Shown here in pieces: positions 1-9,103 of a DNA stretch of 64,000 nt. The first letter of the stretch is position 1. Each line of letters opens with the position of its first letter. Made by a program: the position numbers and the translations under genes. The notes below the pieces were generated by a model. It was not told where the DNA came from, searched no databases, and saw only the letters and a list, made by a program, of their open reading frames with translations. This DNA comes from UBA6244 sp965140775 (GTDB lineage: Bacteria > Bacteroidota > Bacteroidia > Bacteroidales > F082): positions 248,001-312,000 of the forward strand of contig OZ223471.1 in the NCBI GenBank assembly GCA_965140775.1. The letters are read 5' to 3'.

Positions 1-774
1 ATCAAACGCATGGCGCTGCACGATGGTCCGGGCATTCGCCAAACGGTCTTCCTCAAAGGTTGTCCGCTGAGTTGCCATTGGTGTCACAATCCCGAAAGCC
101 GCTCCAAAGAAATTCAGTGTGTGCGGATAAAGGAGAAAATCAATGGAAAAGAGGTGACCGATGAAGAAACCATTGGCAGGGAAATTTCGGTGGACGAGCT
201 CATGCAACACATCCTCCGCGATAGCATGATTTACGAAGAAAGTGGGGGAGGCGTTACCTTTTCGGGAGGCGAACCTCTGATGCAACCGGAATTTTTATTT
301 CAAATGTTGAAAAAATGTCGTCAACACGAAATTCACACTTGCGTGGATACCACCGGATTCGCTTCGCAAAAAACCCTTGAAAGAATCGCTCCTTTCACCG
401 ACTTGTTTCTATACGACCTCAAGCATCCCGACAATAAAAAACATCTACTTTACACCGGTGTGAAAAACACCCAAATCATTCAAAATCTGTATTTCCTCGA
501 CAGGATGGAACAACAAATTCAGATTCGTATTCCATTGATTCCCACCATCAACGACGACGAAAGCGACCTGTTCCGGTTTCTGGATATGTTGCACAAGCTG
601 AAACAAAAACCCATCGTCAGTCTGCTTCCTTATCACAAAATCGGGAGTCATAAATACACCCGCTTTAATTTGCCCTATCACATGCACGGCATCGAAGAAC
701 CCACCGAAGCAGCCATCGTTTCTGCCAAACAATTTTTTGAACATGCAGGTTACTCCGTCCTTATCGGAGGATAA
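1..774 (+). CDS. Glycyl-radical enzyme activase for HypD (5' partial)
   Basis: Radical-SAM enzyme that would install the glycyl radical on the HypD encoded immediately downstream. The frame is open to base 1, so the true start lies outside the window; the first visible residues resemble the usual activase N-terminus (ALHDGPGIR). The radical-SAM cluster motif CPLSCHWC follows, then SGGGVTFSGGEPLMQ, the GGE motif that binds the SAM amino group. The ferredoxin-like insert with extra Cys clusters found in many glycyl-radical activases is absent: only 1 Cys appears in the 50 residues after the radical-SAM motif. The gap to hypD is 19 bp, so the two are almost certainly cotranscribed. Substrate assignment rests on the neighbour. 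Confidence 0.9.
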   Translation: MKRMALHDGPGIRQTVFLKGCPLSCHWCHNPESRSKEIQCVRIKEKINGKEVTDEETIGREISVDELMQHILRDSMIYEESGGGVTFSGGEPLMQPEFLFQMLKKCRQHEIHTCVDTTGFASQKTLERIAPFTDLFLYDLKHPDNKKHLLYTGVKNTQIIQNLYFLDRMEQQIQIRIPLIPTINDDESDLFRFLDMLHKLKQKPIVSLLPYHKIGSHKYTRFNLPYHMHGIEEPTEAAIVSAKQFFEHAGYSVLIGG

Positions 775-793
775 ATTTTTAACCCGAACTACC

Positions 794-3157
794 ATGAATA
801 CACGCATTGCCCAACTCAGAAAACAAAGCCGCGAAGCCACTCCGTCTCTTTCGGCCGAACGCGCCCTGTTGGTTACCGAATATTACAAAAGCAACCGTTC
901 GCGGCAGGTTTCGGCACCCCTGCGCCGTGCCGAAGCTTTCCGCCATTTTATGCAATATAAACAGTTGTGCTATAATCCGGGCGAACTCATTGTAGGCGAA
1001 CGTGGTCCGGCACCCAAAGCTGTTCCCACCTATCCCGAAATTACCTTGCACAGCCTGGACGATTTGCAAACTTTGCACAACCGCCCCAAGGTGTGGTACA
1101 AAAGCGATGAGGCCATGCGACAGGTTTATCGCGATGAAATCATTCCTTTTTGGGAAGGAAGCTCCAACCGGGATAAAATATTCGCTCACCTGGATACCGA
1201 CTGGAAAAACGCTTACGAAGCGGGTATTTTTACCGAATTTCAGGAACAACGAGCCCCGGGGCATACCGTATTGGGAAATAAGATGTTTCACAAAGGGTTT
1301 CTCGATTTGAAGAAGGAAATTGCCGAAATCATGGCCGCACTCGACTTCCTCAACGATGCGGAGGCTTACGCCAAAAATGAAGAACTTAAAGCCATGGATG
1401 TGGCTGCGGACGCCATTATTTTGTATGCCCGGCGCAACCACAATCTCCTGATATCGTTGGCACAGACGGAAACCAACGAGGACCGTAAAATAGAGCTCAT
1501 GGAAATGGCCCGCATTTGCCAACATGTTCCGGCACATGCCCCTGCCACCTTTCACGAAGCCCTTCAGCATTATTGGTTTATCCATCTTGGCGTGATTTCG
1601 GAAGTCAATCCATGGGACAGCTTCAACCCCGGACGCCTCGACCAGCACCTGTATCCTTTCTACCAACGCGAAATACTGTCAGGTACCCTCACGGATGAAC
1701 GTGCCAAAGAATTGCTGTGCTCGTTTTGGGTGAAGTTCAACAACCATCCGGCTCCGCCAAAAATTGGTGTTACGGCCAAAGAAAGCAGTACCTACACCGA
1801 CTTTGCCCTCATCAATCTGGGAGGTGTAAAAACCGATGGAAGCGATGCCGTAAACAACCTTACTTACCTTATTTTGGATGTGATTGAAGAAATGCGCCTG
1901 TTGCAACCCAGTTCCATGGTGCAGGTGAGTAAGAAAAACCCCGACCGATTTATCCGGCGTGCGGCACAGATAGTGGGTACAGGGTTTGGTCAGCCCTCCA
2001 TTTTCAACACCGATGCCATCGTGCAAGAGTTGCTCAATCAGGGAAAAACCCTGGAAGATGCACGCAATGGGGGTGCCAGTGGTTGCGTGGAAACAGGCGC
2101 CTTTGGTACCGAAAGTTATATCCTGACGGGTTATTTCAATCTGGTGAAAGTGTTGGAAATCACCTTAAACAACGGTGTGGATCCCCTTTCGGGAAAAGCT
2201 ATCGGCCTGAAAACAGGAGTGGTGGAGGACATGAAATCATTTGATGAACTCATCCGCGCTTTCGATGAACAACTGCGCTATTTCATCAACATAAAAATCA
2301 AAGGCAGCAACATCATCGACCGAATTTTTGCTGAAAACATACCGGTGCCCTTTTTGTCGCTGGTCATCGATGATTGTATTGCCAATGGAAAAGACTACAA
2401 CAATGGAGGCGCTCGTTACAACACAAGTTATATTCAAGGGGTAGGTTTGGGAAGCATCACGGATATCCTGACCGGCATCCGCTATCATGTTTTTGAGAAA
2501 GGAGATATTTCCATGGGTGAATTGATGGAAGCTACCGCACAAAACTTTGATCAAAAGGAGTTGCTCAGGAATATATTGCTTAATCACACGCCCAAATTTG
2601 GCAACGACGACAACCTGGCAGACGAGCAGGCCACCCTGGTTTTCAATCTCTTCCATGCTGCCGTTGATTGTCGTCCCAACACCAAGGGCGGACACTATCG
2701 TATCAATATGTTGCCCACCACTTCCCATGTGTATTTTGGTAGTGTTACCGGAGCCACCGCTGATGGTCGGTTGGCCTTCAAACCCCTTTCGGAGGGTATT
2801 TCTCCCGTTCAGGGGGCCGATCGTTATGGTCCCACGGCCGTGATTAACTCTGCCGCCAAAATAGATCACCTGAAAACAGGAGGAACCCTGCTCAACCAAA
2901 AGCTGAATCCTGACTTATTTACTTCCGACAAAGGAAAAGACGTGGTACTTCATCTGGTGCGTTCCTATTTCCGCATGGACGGTCATCACATCCAGTTTAA
3001 TGTGGTAACCGAAAAAACCTTGCGTGAAGCCCAAAAGCATCCCGAAGATCATAAGGATTTGATTGTTAGGGTGGCCGGATACAGCGATTATTTTAACCAC
3101 CTGAGCGAAGCCTTGCAGGAGGAAATAATTGCCCGTACCATGCAGGAAGGCAGTTAG
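794..3157 (+). CDS. hypD: trans-4-hydroxy-L-proline dehydratase (glycyl radical enzyme)
   Basis: Dehydrates trans-4-hydroxy-L-proline to pyrroline-5-carboxylate, which P5C reductase can turn into proline; a cytoplasmic, oxygen-sensitive enzyme. The 787-residue length matches characterised HypD of Clostridioides difficile (789). The thiyl-radical Cys and catalytic Glu lie in SGCVETGAFG (Cys431, Glu433), and the radical Gly in VRVAGYSDYF (Gly762), each offset by three from the C. difficile numbering as I remember it. Long stretches (AYEAGxFTEFxEQRAPGHTV, FNPGRLDQHL, GGARYNTxYIQGVG) match that protein rather than pyruvate formate-lyase or choline lyase. ATG 794 is chosen because it aligns with the family N-terminus; the longer in-frame start at 737 would overlap the activase. 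It follows the activase gene by 19 bp. Confidence 0.95.
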   Translation: MNTRIAQLRKQSREATPSLSAERALLVTEYYKSNRSRQVSAPLRRAEAFRHFMQYKQLCYNPGELIVGERGPAPKAVPTYPEITLHSLDDLQTLHNRPKVWYKSDEAMRQVYRDEIIPFWEGSSNRDKIFAHLDTDWKNAYEAGIFTEFQEQRAPGHTVLGNKMFHKGFLDLKKEIAEIMAALDFLNDAEAYAKNEELKAMDVAADAIILYARRNHNLLISLAQTETNEDRKIELMEMARICQHVPAHAPATFHEALQHYWFIHLGVISEVNPWDSFNPGRLDQHLYPFYQREILSGTLTDERAKELLCSFWVKFNNHPAPPKIGVTAKESSTYTDFALINLGGVKTDGSDAVNNLTYLILDVIEEMRLLQPSSMVQVSKKNPDRFIRRAAQIVGTGFGQPSIFNTDAIVQELLNQGKTLEDARNGGASGCVETGAFGTESYILTGYFNLVKVLEITLNNGVDPLSGKAIGLKTGVVEDMKSFDELIRAFDEQLRYFINIKIKGSNIIDRIFAENIPVPFLSLVIDDCIANGKDYNNGGARYNTSYIQGVGLGSITDILTGIRYHVFEKGDISMGELMEATAQNFDQKELLRNILLNHTPKFGNDDNLADEQATLVFNLFHAAVDCRPNTKGGHYRINMLPTTSHVYFGSVTGATADGRLAFKPLSEGISPVQGADRYGPTAVINSAAKIDHLKTGGTLLNQKLNPDLFTSDKGKDVVLHLVRSYFRMDGHHIQFNVVTEKTLREAQKHPEDHKDLIVRVAGYSDYFNHLSEALQEEIIARTMQEGS

Positions 3158-3219
3158 TGGGGGTGTCTGTCCATAGAGAAACGATGCTGAGCTTAGGTTT
3201 CGCTTTATTCCTACATACA

Positions 3220-4437
3220 TTAGTCGAACGGCTTCATTAGGAAATTTCTTAGATGCACATGTTGAATGCCTTGGATATTTCCGCCGGCAGGTTCGTCCAT
3301 GCTAACAACCATTTTTGGATAGTTATCATTGATTTTCAGGAGGTTTCCAAACTCTCGCTCTCTGGAGGATTCCTCAGTTAACAAATAAGCACATTGAATG
3401 TACAGTTTGTCACCGGCTTTTTCGGCAATAAAATCGACCTCTTTATTGCCTGTAACCCCTACGTTTACTGAAAATCCTTGTTGCACCAAATGCTTTAGTA
3501 CGACATTTTCAAGTAGTTTGTGAATGTGCATGGGCTGATAGCCTATCCAGGCATTGCGGAGTCCCAAATCTTCAAAATAGTATTTTTCGTTGGACTCAAA
3601 GATTCTTTTTCCTTGAATGTCAGAACGGGAAACTTTTATAAGGTAGTATGAATCAGTTATATAACGCAGATAATTTGAAATAATGGATGGAGAAAGTTTT
3701 TCGCCTTGCGCCTTTAAAAAATTACTGATACTAGCCACAGAAAAAAGACTCCCGGTATTATCAGAAAGAAATTTAATCAGGTTCTCCAACATGCTTACAT
3801 TTCTGATTTGATGTTTTTTAACAATGTCTTTTAGCAATACTGTGGCGTTGATCGCCTTTAAATAGTCAAATACAATCTCATCGCACAGAGGCAGGTTGAT
3901 CAGATTGGGAAGCCCACCATATTTCATATACAATTGCAGGCTGTCAGCGTTGTCTTCTTTGTTGTGAAATAATAAAAATTCACCATAATTAAGGCCATGC
4001 ACCCTCATTTCAATGTACCTGCCACTTAGCCTGTCGGCCAATTCCCCTGACAGTATTTGAGCATTGCTACCCGTGCACCAAATGTCGGCGATTCCCTGAT
4101 TTAAAAAGCTTCGAAGTGCTTTCTCAAAATAGATTATTTCTTGCACTTCATCAATAAAAAGATAGTTACTTGTGTCGGATTTGTGCTGCTCAGTAACATA
4201 GTTAACAAGCTGCTCAGCATTTTTAATAAATTCAAAATCAAACAACTCCTTATCGATAAAAATTATATTCGCTGCCGGATTGCGTCGTTTAATTTCATCC
4301 ATAACCTGTAGCATCATGTAGCTTTTTCCAATGCGTCGTTGGCCGGTAAAAACCTTGATCAGATTTTTATCCAAATACTGCATGGCTTTGTTCAAATAAT
4401 CGGGTCTCCGGATATAGCTTTTATTGTGTTTTGGCAT
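3220..4437 (-). CDS. AAA ATPase with DUF4143 domain (AAA_14 family)
   Basis: A 405-residue ATPase of the AAA_14 plus DUF4143 family, whose biochemical role is not established. Walker A is GQRRIGKS (32-39) and Walker B is LFIDEVQE (93-100). A central segment (about 215-290) looks like a winged helix, and the C-terminal part (VDFIAEKAGDKLYIQCAYL) resembles the nuclease-like fold reported for DUF4143. It is convergent with hypD (62 bp) and stands alone. The base composition is visibly more AT-rich than hypD, suggesting horizontal acquisition. A second, divergent family member lies at 28014-29165. Upstream is a promoter-like box and three copies of a motif at 40-bp spacing (see findings). Confidence 0.85.
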   Translation of the reverse strand: MPKHNKSYIRRPDYLNKAMQYLDKNLIKVFTGQRRIGKSYMMLQVMDEIKRRNPAANIIFIDKELFDFEFIKNAEQLVNYVTEQHKSDTSNYLFIDEVQEIIYFEKALRSFLNQGIADIWCTGSNAQILSGELADRLSGRYIEMRVHGLNYGEFLLFHNKEDNADSLQLYMKYGGLPNLINLPLCDEIVFDYLKAINATVLLKDIVKKHQIRNVSMLENLIKFLSDNTGSLFSVASISNFLKAQGEKLSPSIISNYLRYITDSYYLIKVSRSDIQGKRIFESNEKYYFEDLGLRNAWIGYQPMHIHKLLENVVLKHLVQQGFSVNVGVTGNKEVDFIAEKAGDKLYIQCAYLLTEESSREREFGNLLKINDNYPKMVVSMDEPAGGNIQGIQHVHLRNFLMKPFD

Positions 4438-4802
4438 AGCAAAAAAATTAAGTATACTTCATATAATACACAAAAATAGTAAAAAAGATAAGCATACATT
4501 ACATATCAAAAAGAAATTATACTATTGTTAAGTATGTTTTAAAAATATGGCTTCATTGCCATTGAATCAGCAGAGGTTAAACTGGCATGATGACTGTCTA
4601 ATACCAACTATAAATTGAAGTTAGCACTACGCTTTTCATGTATAATGCTGATATAGAATTGAAGAGGTTTCAGGAGCGAAGCGAACCTAAAGCTCCTTTT
4701 AATTCATCATCGGTATGAGCCTCATTTTCCCATTGGGGTGATTAGGTATCCTCGTTGTTCAACGACAAAATGTGGAGTAGCGAGAGGGAAGCAGGAAGGG
4801 AG
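4438..4802. other. Intergenic region
   Basis: Apart from the operator-like array and -7 box at its left end, I see no gene, RNA or convincing terminator between the ATPase start and the end of the sulfatase-fold gene. No open frame with recognisable similarity is present. Confidence 0.5.
4448..4537. promoter_or_regulatory. Operator-like array upstream of DUF4143 ATPase
   Basis: Three related motifs start at 4448 (TTAAGTATAC, part of the perfect palindrome AAGTATACTT), 4488 (ATAAGCATAC) and 4528 (TTAAGTATGT), exactly 40 bp apart. They bracket a -7-like box (CAAAAATA at 4471-4478, TATTTTTG on the minus strand) placed about 34 bp before the ATPase start. The layout suggests cooperative binding on one DNA face and autoregulation; this is inference. 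Confidence 0.45.
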
Positions 4803-6797
4803 TTAGTTGGAGACCGAAGTGGTGTCGGCCAGTCGATTTTCCACCAATCGTTCGGTGTATTGCTGTATCAAAGCTTTTAGCTGAAGCGTAAGACTGTCGG
4901 CCAACATTGGTTGAGTAGTAAGCAGGTTGTTCCGGTGACTTCTGTCTGTCAGGTTGTTGAACATCGCGGTAGCTTGTTCCCCGTCAAAAAGCAAGCTGTA
5001 ATTTCCGGAGGTAATTTGCTGCATGCCATTCACATACTGAACGGCCACCTGGGGTGCTGTGGTATCAAAAATACTGTTGCCAAAGGCCACCATGTTGTCG
5101 TTTATGTTGAGGTAGTCCAAAATGGCAGGACCCACATCGGTCTGTTGTGTTGTGCGATGATCCACACCCATCAGGGTGCTGTCGCCGGGAGCAAACAGCA
5201 ACAAAGGAATGGCATATCTTCCTGAGGTATTTTTGTAATAACTGAGTTGCTCCTCACTCAGGGTGGCGCCGGGTTCCTGAACTTTGTCCTTATCCGAAAC
5301 CAACACCGACTGCGCGGGATGATCGGCCAAAATCACAAAGAGCGTATGGTTGTACCAGGGCATGGTAGCAGCAGTTTCAAAAAACTTTTTCAAGGAATAA
5401 TCGGCGTATCGAATCACCCGATGAATGCGCAAATCTCCTTCGGGGAAACGTGCCTGATGTTGTTCGGGCACATGGTAGGGATAGTGGGAGCTCAAAGTAA
5501 ATTCGAAGGCGAAAAAGGGCTGTTGAAAGGTGTTGAGTTTTTGGGCCACATATTGCAAAAACGGCTCATCGTATATTCCCCAAAATCCATCGTAATCGGC
5601 ATCGTTGCCATATTCATTACGACCATAATACCCTTGAAATCCGGCATATCCGGCAAAACCATCGAAGTCCATGGTGCCATTGGTGCCGCCATGAAAAAAA
5701 CCGGTGGTATAACCCTTTTGGTTGAGAATTTGTGCCAATCCCCTGGTTTTGTTGGTGCTATACACCGAGGTGATATAGGGATCGTCCATCAAGGCAGGCA
5801 AGCCAATTACCACCGCCGGAATGGCATCAATGGATCGGAGTCCGTTGGAGAAAGCACTGTCCAGAACCAGCGCATGTTGCGACAAAGAATCCAGGAAAGG
5901 CGTAAAACCCTTGTAATCATTTAAAAAGCCCACATATTCGCGCGAAAAACTTTCCAAAAGAAGTACCACCACATTTTTATTGTTGGGTTGGCCGTTTTTT
6001 CCAAATTGATGTACAACCGGATAGATCTCCATGGCCTGTTCTTCCTCCATAAAATGCAGGGGCACCACTTCATCGTGGCCATAAGTTGTCATGGCAGTGA
6101 ATACCGAATTGAGGACCAAAGGCATGTTGGCTGCCGACACAGTTTTGGAGGCATGCATGATGGCCAACGGACGCAACTGCAATCCGCCACGAGCGCCTAC
6201 CAGCCACAAGCCCAACAGAATAAATGGAAGCAGTCCTTTGATGGCGATGTTTAGCCAAACACTTCTGCGTGCATCCTGATCTTTGGCTTTTTTCCACGTT
6301 TTTTGGTGCGCTTTTGGATAAATTCTCCAAATCAGAACCGTGATGAACACAGCCAAAACACTCACATACCAATAGTCGGCAACAAATCCCGGAAGAAGCA
6401 CCTTCACATCATCGCTCATGACGATAAATTTCCAAACATCTGCCGTAGAGCGTTTTTGTACAAAGTGAAAATAAACCGAGTCGGACATGTTGACAATCAG
6501 CAACACCATATTCACGCTGACGAACAGAATTTTCAGGAAAAGCTGAAATCCCTTCTTCATCAACACTTTGCCTAAGGGGGCGAGTTGCGGCAAGATGAAA
6601 AGTATGTTGAAATAGAGCAAAGCGGACAAGTCGAAACGAATGCCCACGATAAAAATCCGGACAAGCTCCCAAAAGGAAACCCGGTCGAACAAGCCGATAT
6701 TAAAGAGATAGAAAAACAAGCGGGCCACAAAAAAGAGGAACAAACCCAGCAACAGCCGTTTGAATAATAAGCCGATTTGGTAAAAATACCCACGCAT
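4803..6797 (-). CDS. LtaS-like membrane sulfatase/phosphoethanolamine-transferase-fold protein
   Basis: A 664-residue inner-membrane protein with an alkaline-phosphatase-superfamily domain facing the periplasm. Hydrophobic segments lie at about 7-34, 45-72, 86-104, 143-160 and 184-202, giving the five-helix N-terminus typical of LtaS/OpgB-like transferases. The catalytic domain starts near 274 (NVVVLLLESFS, metal ligand Glu282) and the late metal-binding pair is seen in ILADHPAQ. The nucleophile position appears to be Ser322 (NGLRSIDA) rather than the Thr of LtaS. Bacteroidota lack lipoteichoic acid, so a role in modifying lipid A or another envelope glycan with a phospho-alcohol is more plausible, but the substrate is unknown. 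The start codon follows the methyltransferase stop by one base, indicating translational coupling. Confidence 0.85.
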   Translation of the reverse strand: MRGYFYQIGLLFKRLLLGLFLFFVARLFFYLFNIGLFDRVSFWELVRIFIVGIRFDLSALLYFNILFILPQLAPLGKVLMKKGFQLFLKILFVSVNMVLLIVNMSDSVYFHFVQKRSTADVWKFIVMSDDVKVLLPGFVADYWYVSVLAVFITVLIWRIYPKAHQKTWKKAKDQDARRSVWLNIAIKGLLPFILLGLWLVGARGGLQLRPLAIMHASKTVSAANMPLVLNSVFTAMTTYGHDEVVPLHFMEEEQAMEIYPVVHQFGKNGQPNNKNVVVLLLESFSREYVGFLNDYKGFTPFLDSLSQHALVLDSAFSNGLRSIDAIPAVVIGLPALMDDPYITSVYSTNKTRGLAQILNQKGYTTGFFHGGTNGTMDFDGFAGYAGFQGYYGRNEYGNDADYDGFWGIYDEPFLQYVAQKLNTFQQPFFAFEFTLSSHYPYHVPEQHQARFPEGDLRIHRVIRYADYSLKKFFETAATMPWYNHTLFVILADHPAQSVLVSDKDKVQEPGATLSEEQLSYYKNTSGRYAIPLLLFAPGDSTLMGVDHRTTQQTDVGPAILDYLNINDNMVAFGNSIFDTTAPQVAVQYVNGMQQITSGNYSLLFDGEQATAMFNNLTDRSHRNNLLTTQPMLADSLTLQLKALIQQYTERLVENRLADTTSVSN

Positions 6798-6798
6798 A

Positions 6799-7629
6799 CT
6801 ATTTCCAGGCTTTGGCCACCAATCCGGTACCGGTTTTGTGTTGTTTTTTCACGTCCAATGTATTGAGGATCAATACAAACGGAAAGGTAATCAAATAATA
6901 AAATGGCAACACGATGTAAAACAGCGCAGAGGTATTCAGCATCACGATGGGGTATTTCATGCTGAGTTTCCAACCAATTTTTCCGGGAGGGCCGTATTGG
7001 TAATAAACTTCGGAACGTGAAAAGCCGGCACGGGCGAGTTTGTCGGTAATGTCCTGAATTCCATAGCCATCGCGCACATGTTCGTCAACAAATCCTTGGG
7101 CACCTTCATGGTCATGGTCATGGTCGTGATCGTGGTGTACATCCGAACCGCCCTGATCCGATGGTGTGGAAACCAGCAACATGCCTCCGGCCCGGAGGGC
7201 TTTGTGAAAATTTTTGAAGACCAATTCGTCTTCTTCGATGTGCTCCATCACATCCACGCAAAGTATCAGGTTGTATTGGTCGGATTCGTTTATTTTGGTG
7301 AGGTCTGCTGCCGCGAAAGTGGCGTTGGTCAGGCCGATTTTAGAAAAGAACTGGTTGCAATCATCGATTTGTTCTTGTTTTACGTCCACCCCTTTGATGG
7401 TCCAATCTTTATTTTTGGATGCCAGATAATAGTCGTATTGTCCGAAACCCGAACCGGCATCCAGAATGTTTTGCTTGCCGGAAATCGTTGAAGACCAAAT
7501 TTTTATTTCTTTACGGATATGCCATGAGCGCAACAAAAGCAGATCAAGCAAGTGATAAAAGAGCTTACGCAGAAAGGGCGCACTATTGAATACTACGCCT
7601 AATTTTCGTTTGATGGGATCGTATTTCAT
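6799..7629 (-). CDS. Class I SAM-dependent methyltransferase, membrane-tethered
   Basis: A 276-residue Rossmann methyltransferase. The SAM loop is DAGSGFG (57-63), the motif II acid is in GVDVKQ, and LCVDVMEHI is the post-II segment, as in Methyltransf_11/25 families. Two features are odd: a His/Asp-rich insert HHDHDHDHDHE (165-175) just after the STPSD strand, which looks like a metal-binding loop, and a C-terminal hydrophobic stretch (LFYIVLPFYYLITFPFVLIL) that should anchor it to the membrane. Lying between rbfA and the envelope transferase gene, and coupled to the latter, it may methylate a lipid or a membrane intermediate. The substrate cannot be told from sequence. Confidence 0.85.
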   Translation of the reverse strand: MKYDPIKRKLGVVFNSAPFLRKLFYHLLDLLLLRSWHIRKEIKIWSSTISGKQNILDAGSGFGQYDYYLASKNKDWTIKGVDVKQEQIDDCNQFFSKIGLTNATFAAADLTKINESDQYNLILCVDVMEHIEEDELVFKNFHKALRAGGMLLVSTPSDQGGSDVHHDHDHDHDHEGAQGFVDEHVRDGYGIQDITDKLARAGFSRSEVYYQYGPPGKIGWKLSMKYPIVMLNTSALFYIVLPFYYLITFPFVLILNTLDVKKQHKTGTGLVAKAWK

Positions 7630-7670
7630 TGATTGGAAGGCTGTGATTAGTTAATTGCCTGCCGCGATAA

Positions 7671-8012
7671 CTACTTATCTTTGAGCAGGTTTTCGATTTT
7701 TTCGATGTAGTCGAGTGAGTCGTCGATATAGAAATAGAGCTCGGGAACTATCCTGAGTTGATGACGGATACGTTGCCCCAATTTGCCCCTGATTTCGCTG
7801 GTATGCTTGCGGATATTGGCTATGACCTCTTCTTTTTTGTTGGTGGCAAACAGGCTTAGATACACCTTGGCCACCGACAAATCGGGTGTCACCACAATTT
7901 TGGTCACCGTTATCATGGCACCCATTCCCAGGTGGACAAAGTCCCGTTGAAAAAGTTCACTAAAATCCTGCTGAAGCAGTTGATTTATCCGTTGTTGACG
8001 TTTCGATTCCAT
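7671..8012 (-). CDS. rbfA: Ribosome-binding factor A
   Basis: A 113-residue RbfA, a small KH-fold protein that binds the 30S subunit during 16S rRNA 5'-end maturation and cold adaptation. The N-terminus (SKRQQRINQLLQQDFSELFQRD) and the strand-helix pattern around VTPDLSVAKVYLSLF and the C-terminal RIVPELYFYIDDSLDYIEKI are characteristic. It lies 41 bp upstream of the methyltransferase in the same direction, so the two are probably cotranscribed. A -7-like box TAATTTTG (minus strand, 8017-8024) sits only a few bases before the start, so its mRNA may have almost no leader. Confidence 0.93.
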   Translation of the reverse strand: MESKRQQRINQLLQQDFSELFQRDFVHLGMGAMITVTKIVVTPDLSVAKVYLSLFATNKKEEVIANIRKHTSEIRGKLGQRIRHQLRIVPELYFYIDDSLDYIEKIENLLKDK

Positions 8013-8128
8013 GGTGCAAAATTAGTTTTTTTTTGTTTATGGAAGATGCCAATTGTTGCAACCGCCAAGTCCCACAATGTTTTCGCTACGTAACGCATTC
8101 TGTTTGCATCACCTCAGCGGGCGAGCTA

Positions 8129-9088
8129 TCAAAAAACCTCCTTGGCAATCTGCTCAATGTTATCCGATTTGCCCATGGTATAATAATGCAGTACCGGCAC
8201 TCCGGCGGCGTACAATTCCCTGGATTGTTGGATGGCCCATTCCACACCTACCTGTCGTACGGCTTTGTTGTCCTTGCATTTCAGCACTTCCTTTACCAAA
8301 TCCACGGGCAAGTCCACATGAAAGGTTTTGGGGATGGCCGTAAGTTGCGATTGGGTGCTGAAGGGTTTCAAGCCAGGAATAATGGGCACGTTAATTCCTT
8401 TTTCGCGGCAGCGGGCAACAAAGTCGAAATACTTTTGGTTGTCGAAAAACATTTGGGTAACGATGTAGGAGGCGCCGGCTTCAATTTTCTTTTTCAGGAA
8501 ATACAAGTCGCTGTCCATGTTGGGCGATTCGCCGTGTTTTTCAGGATATCCGGCCACACCAATGCAGAAGTTCATGGAGCGTGTATTGCGCAAGTCCTCG
8601 TCCAGATAAATGCCGCGGTTGAGGTTCGCAATCTGGTTTACCAAATCCAATGCATGTTCGTTGCCCTCGGGCTCGGGGGTAAACACACGGGTGCCGGGTT
8701 GTGGGTCGCCACGCACCACCAACACATTGTTGATGTCGAGAAATTGCAGGTCGATGAGGGCATTTTCGGTTTCTTCACGGGTAAATCCGCCACAAATAAT
8801 ATGGGGCACCACATCTATTCCAAAACGGTATTTGATGGCCGCCGATATACCTACGGTTCCGGGTCGTTTGCGCACGGTATGCTTTTTCATCAGGTTGTTG
8901 GGAAGGGTTTCGTAAACCACTTCCTGTTGGTGATAGGTGATGTTGATGAAGGCCGGACTGAACTGAATCAAAGGGTCGATGGCTTGTTGGATGCTATCGA
9001 AATTGTGCCCCTTCAAAGGAGGGAGCAACTCGAACGAAAACAGCGGTTTGTCGGCTTCGGCGATATATTGAATGATGGTCTTTTCCAT
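8129..9088 (-). CDS. metF: Methylenetetrahydrofolate reductase
   Basis: FAD enzyme reducing 5,10-methylene-THF to 5-methyl-THF, the methyl donor for MetH encoded just upstream. The 319-residue protein starts FSFELLPP, in the catalytic N-terminal strand containing the conserved Glu, and has the FAD-binding RGDPQPG motif, VAGYPEKH and ASYIVTQMFFDN, all MetF signatures. The ATG at 9088 is preferred over an in-frame TTG at 9100 because it matches the family N-terminus. Only 15 bp separate it from the metH stop, so it is read from the same riboswitch-controlled message. Confidence 0.95.
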   Translation of the reverse strand: MEKTIIQYIAEADKPLFSFELLPPLKGHNFDSIQQAIDPLIQFSPAFINITYHQQEVVYETLPNNLMKKHTVRKRPGTVGISAAIKYRFGIDVVPHIICGGFTREETENALIDLQFLDINNVLVVRGDPQPGTRVFTPEPEGNEHALDLVNQIANLNRGIYLDEDLRNTRSMNFCIGVAGYPEKHGESPNMDSDLYFLKKKIEAGASYIVTQMFFDNQKYFDFVARCREKGINVPIIPGLKPFSTQSQLTAIPKTFHVDLPVDLVKEVLKCKDNKAVRQVGVEWAIQQSRELYAAGVPVLHYYTMGKSDNIEQIAKEVF

Positions 9089-9103
9089 GACGATTTGCAA
9101 AGG

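Noticed and set aside
779..1666. Long open frame on the strand opposite hypD (295 codons)
   Set aside because: It lies wholly within hypD, has no recognisable domain, and its codon pattern mirrors that of the sense gene.
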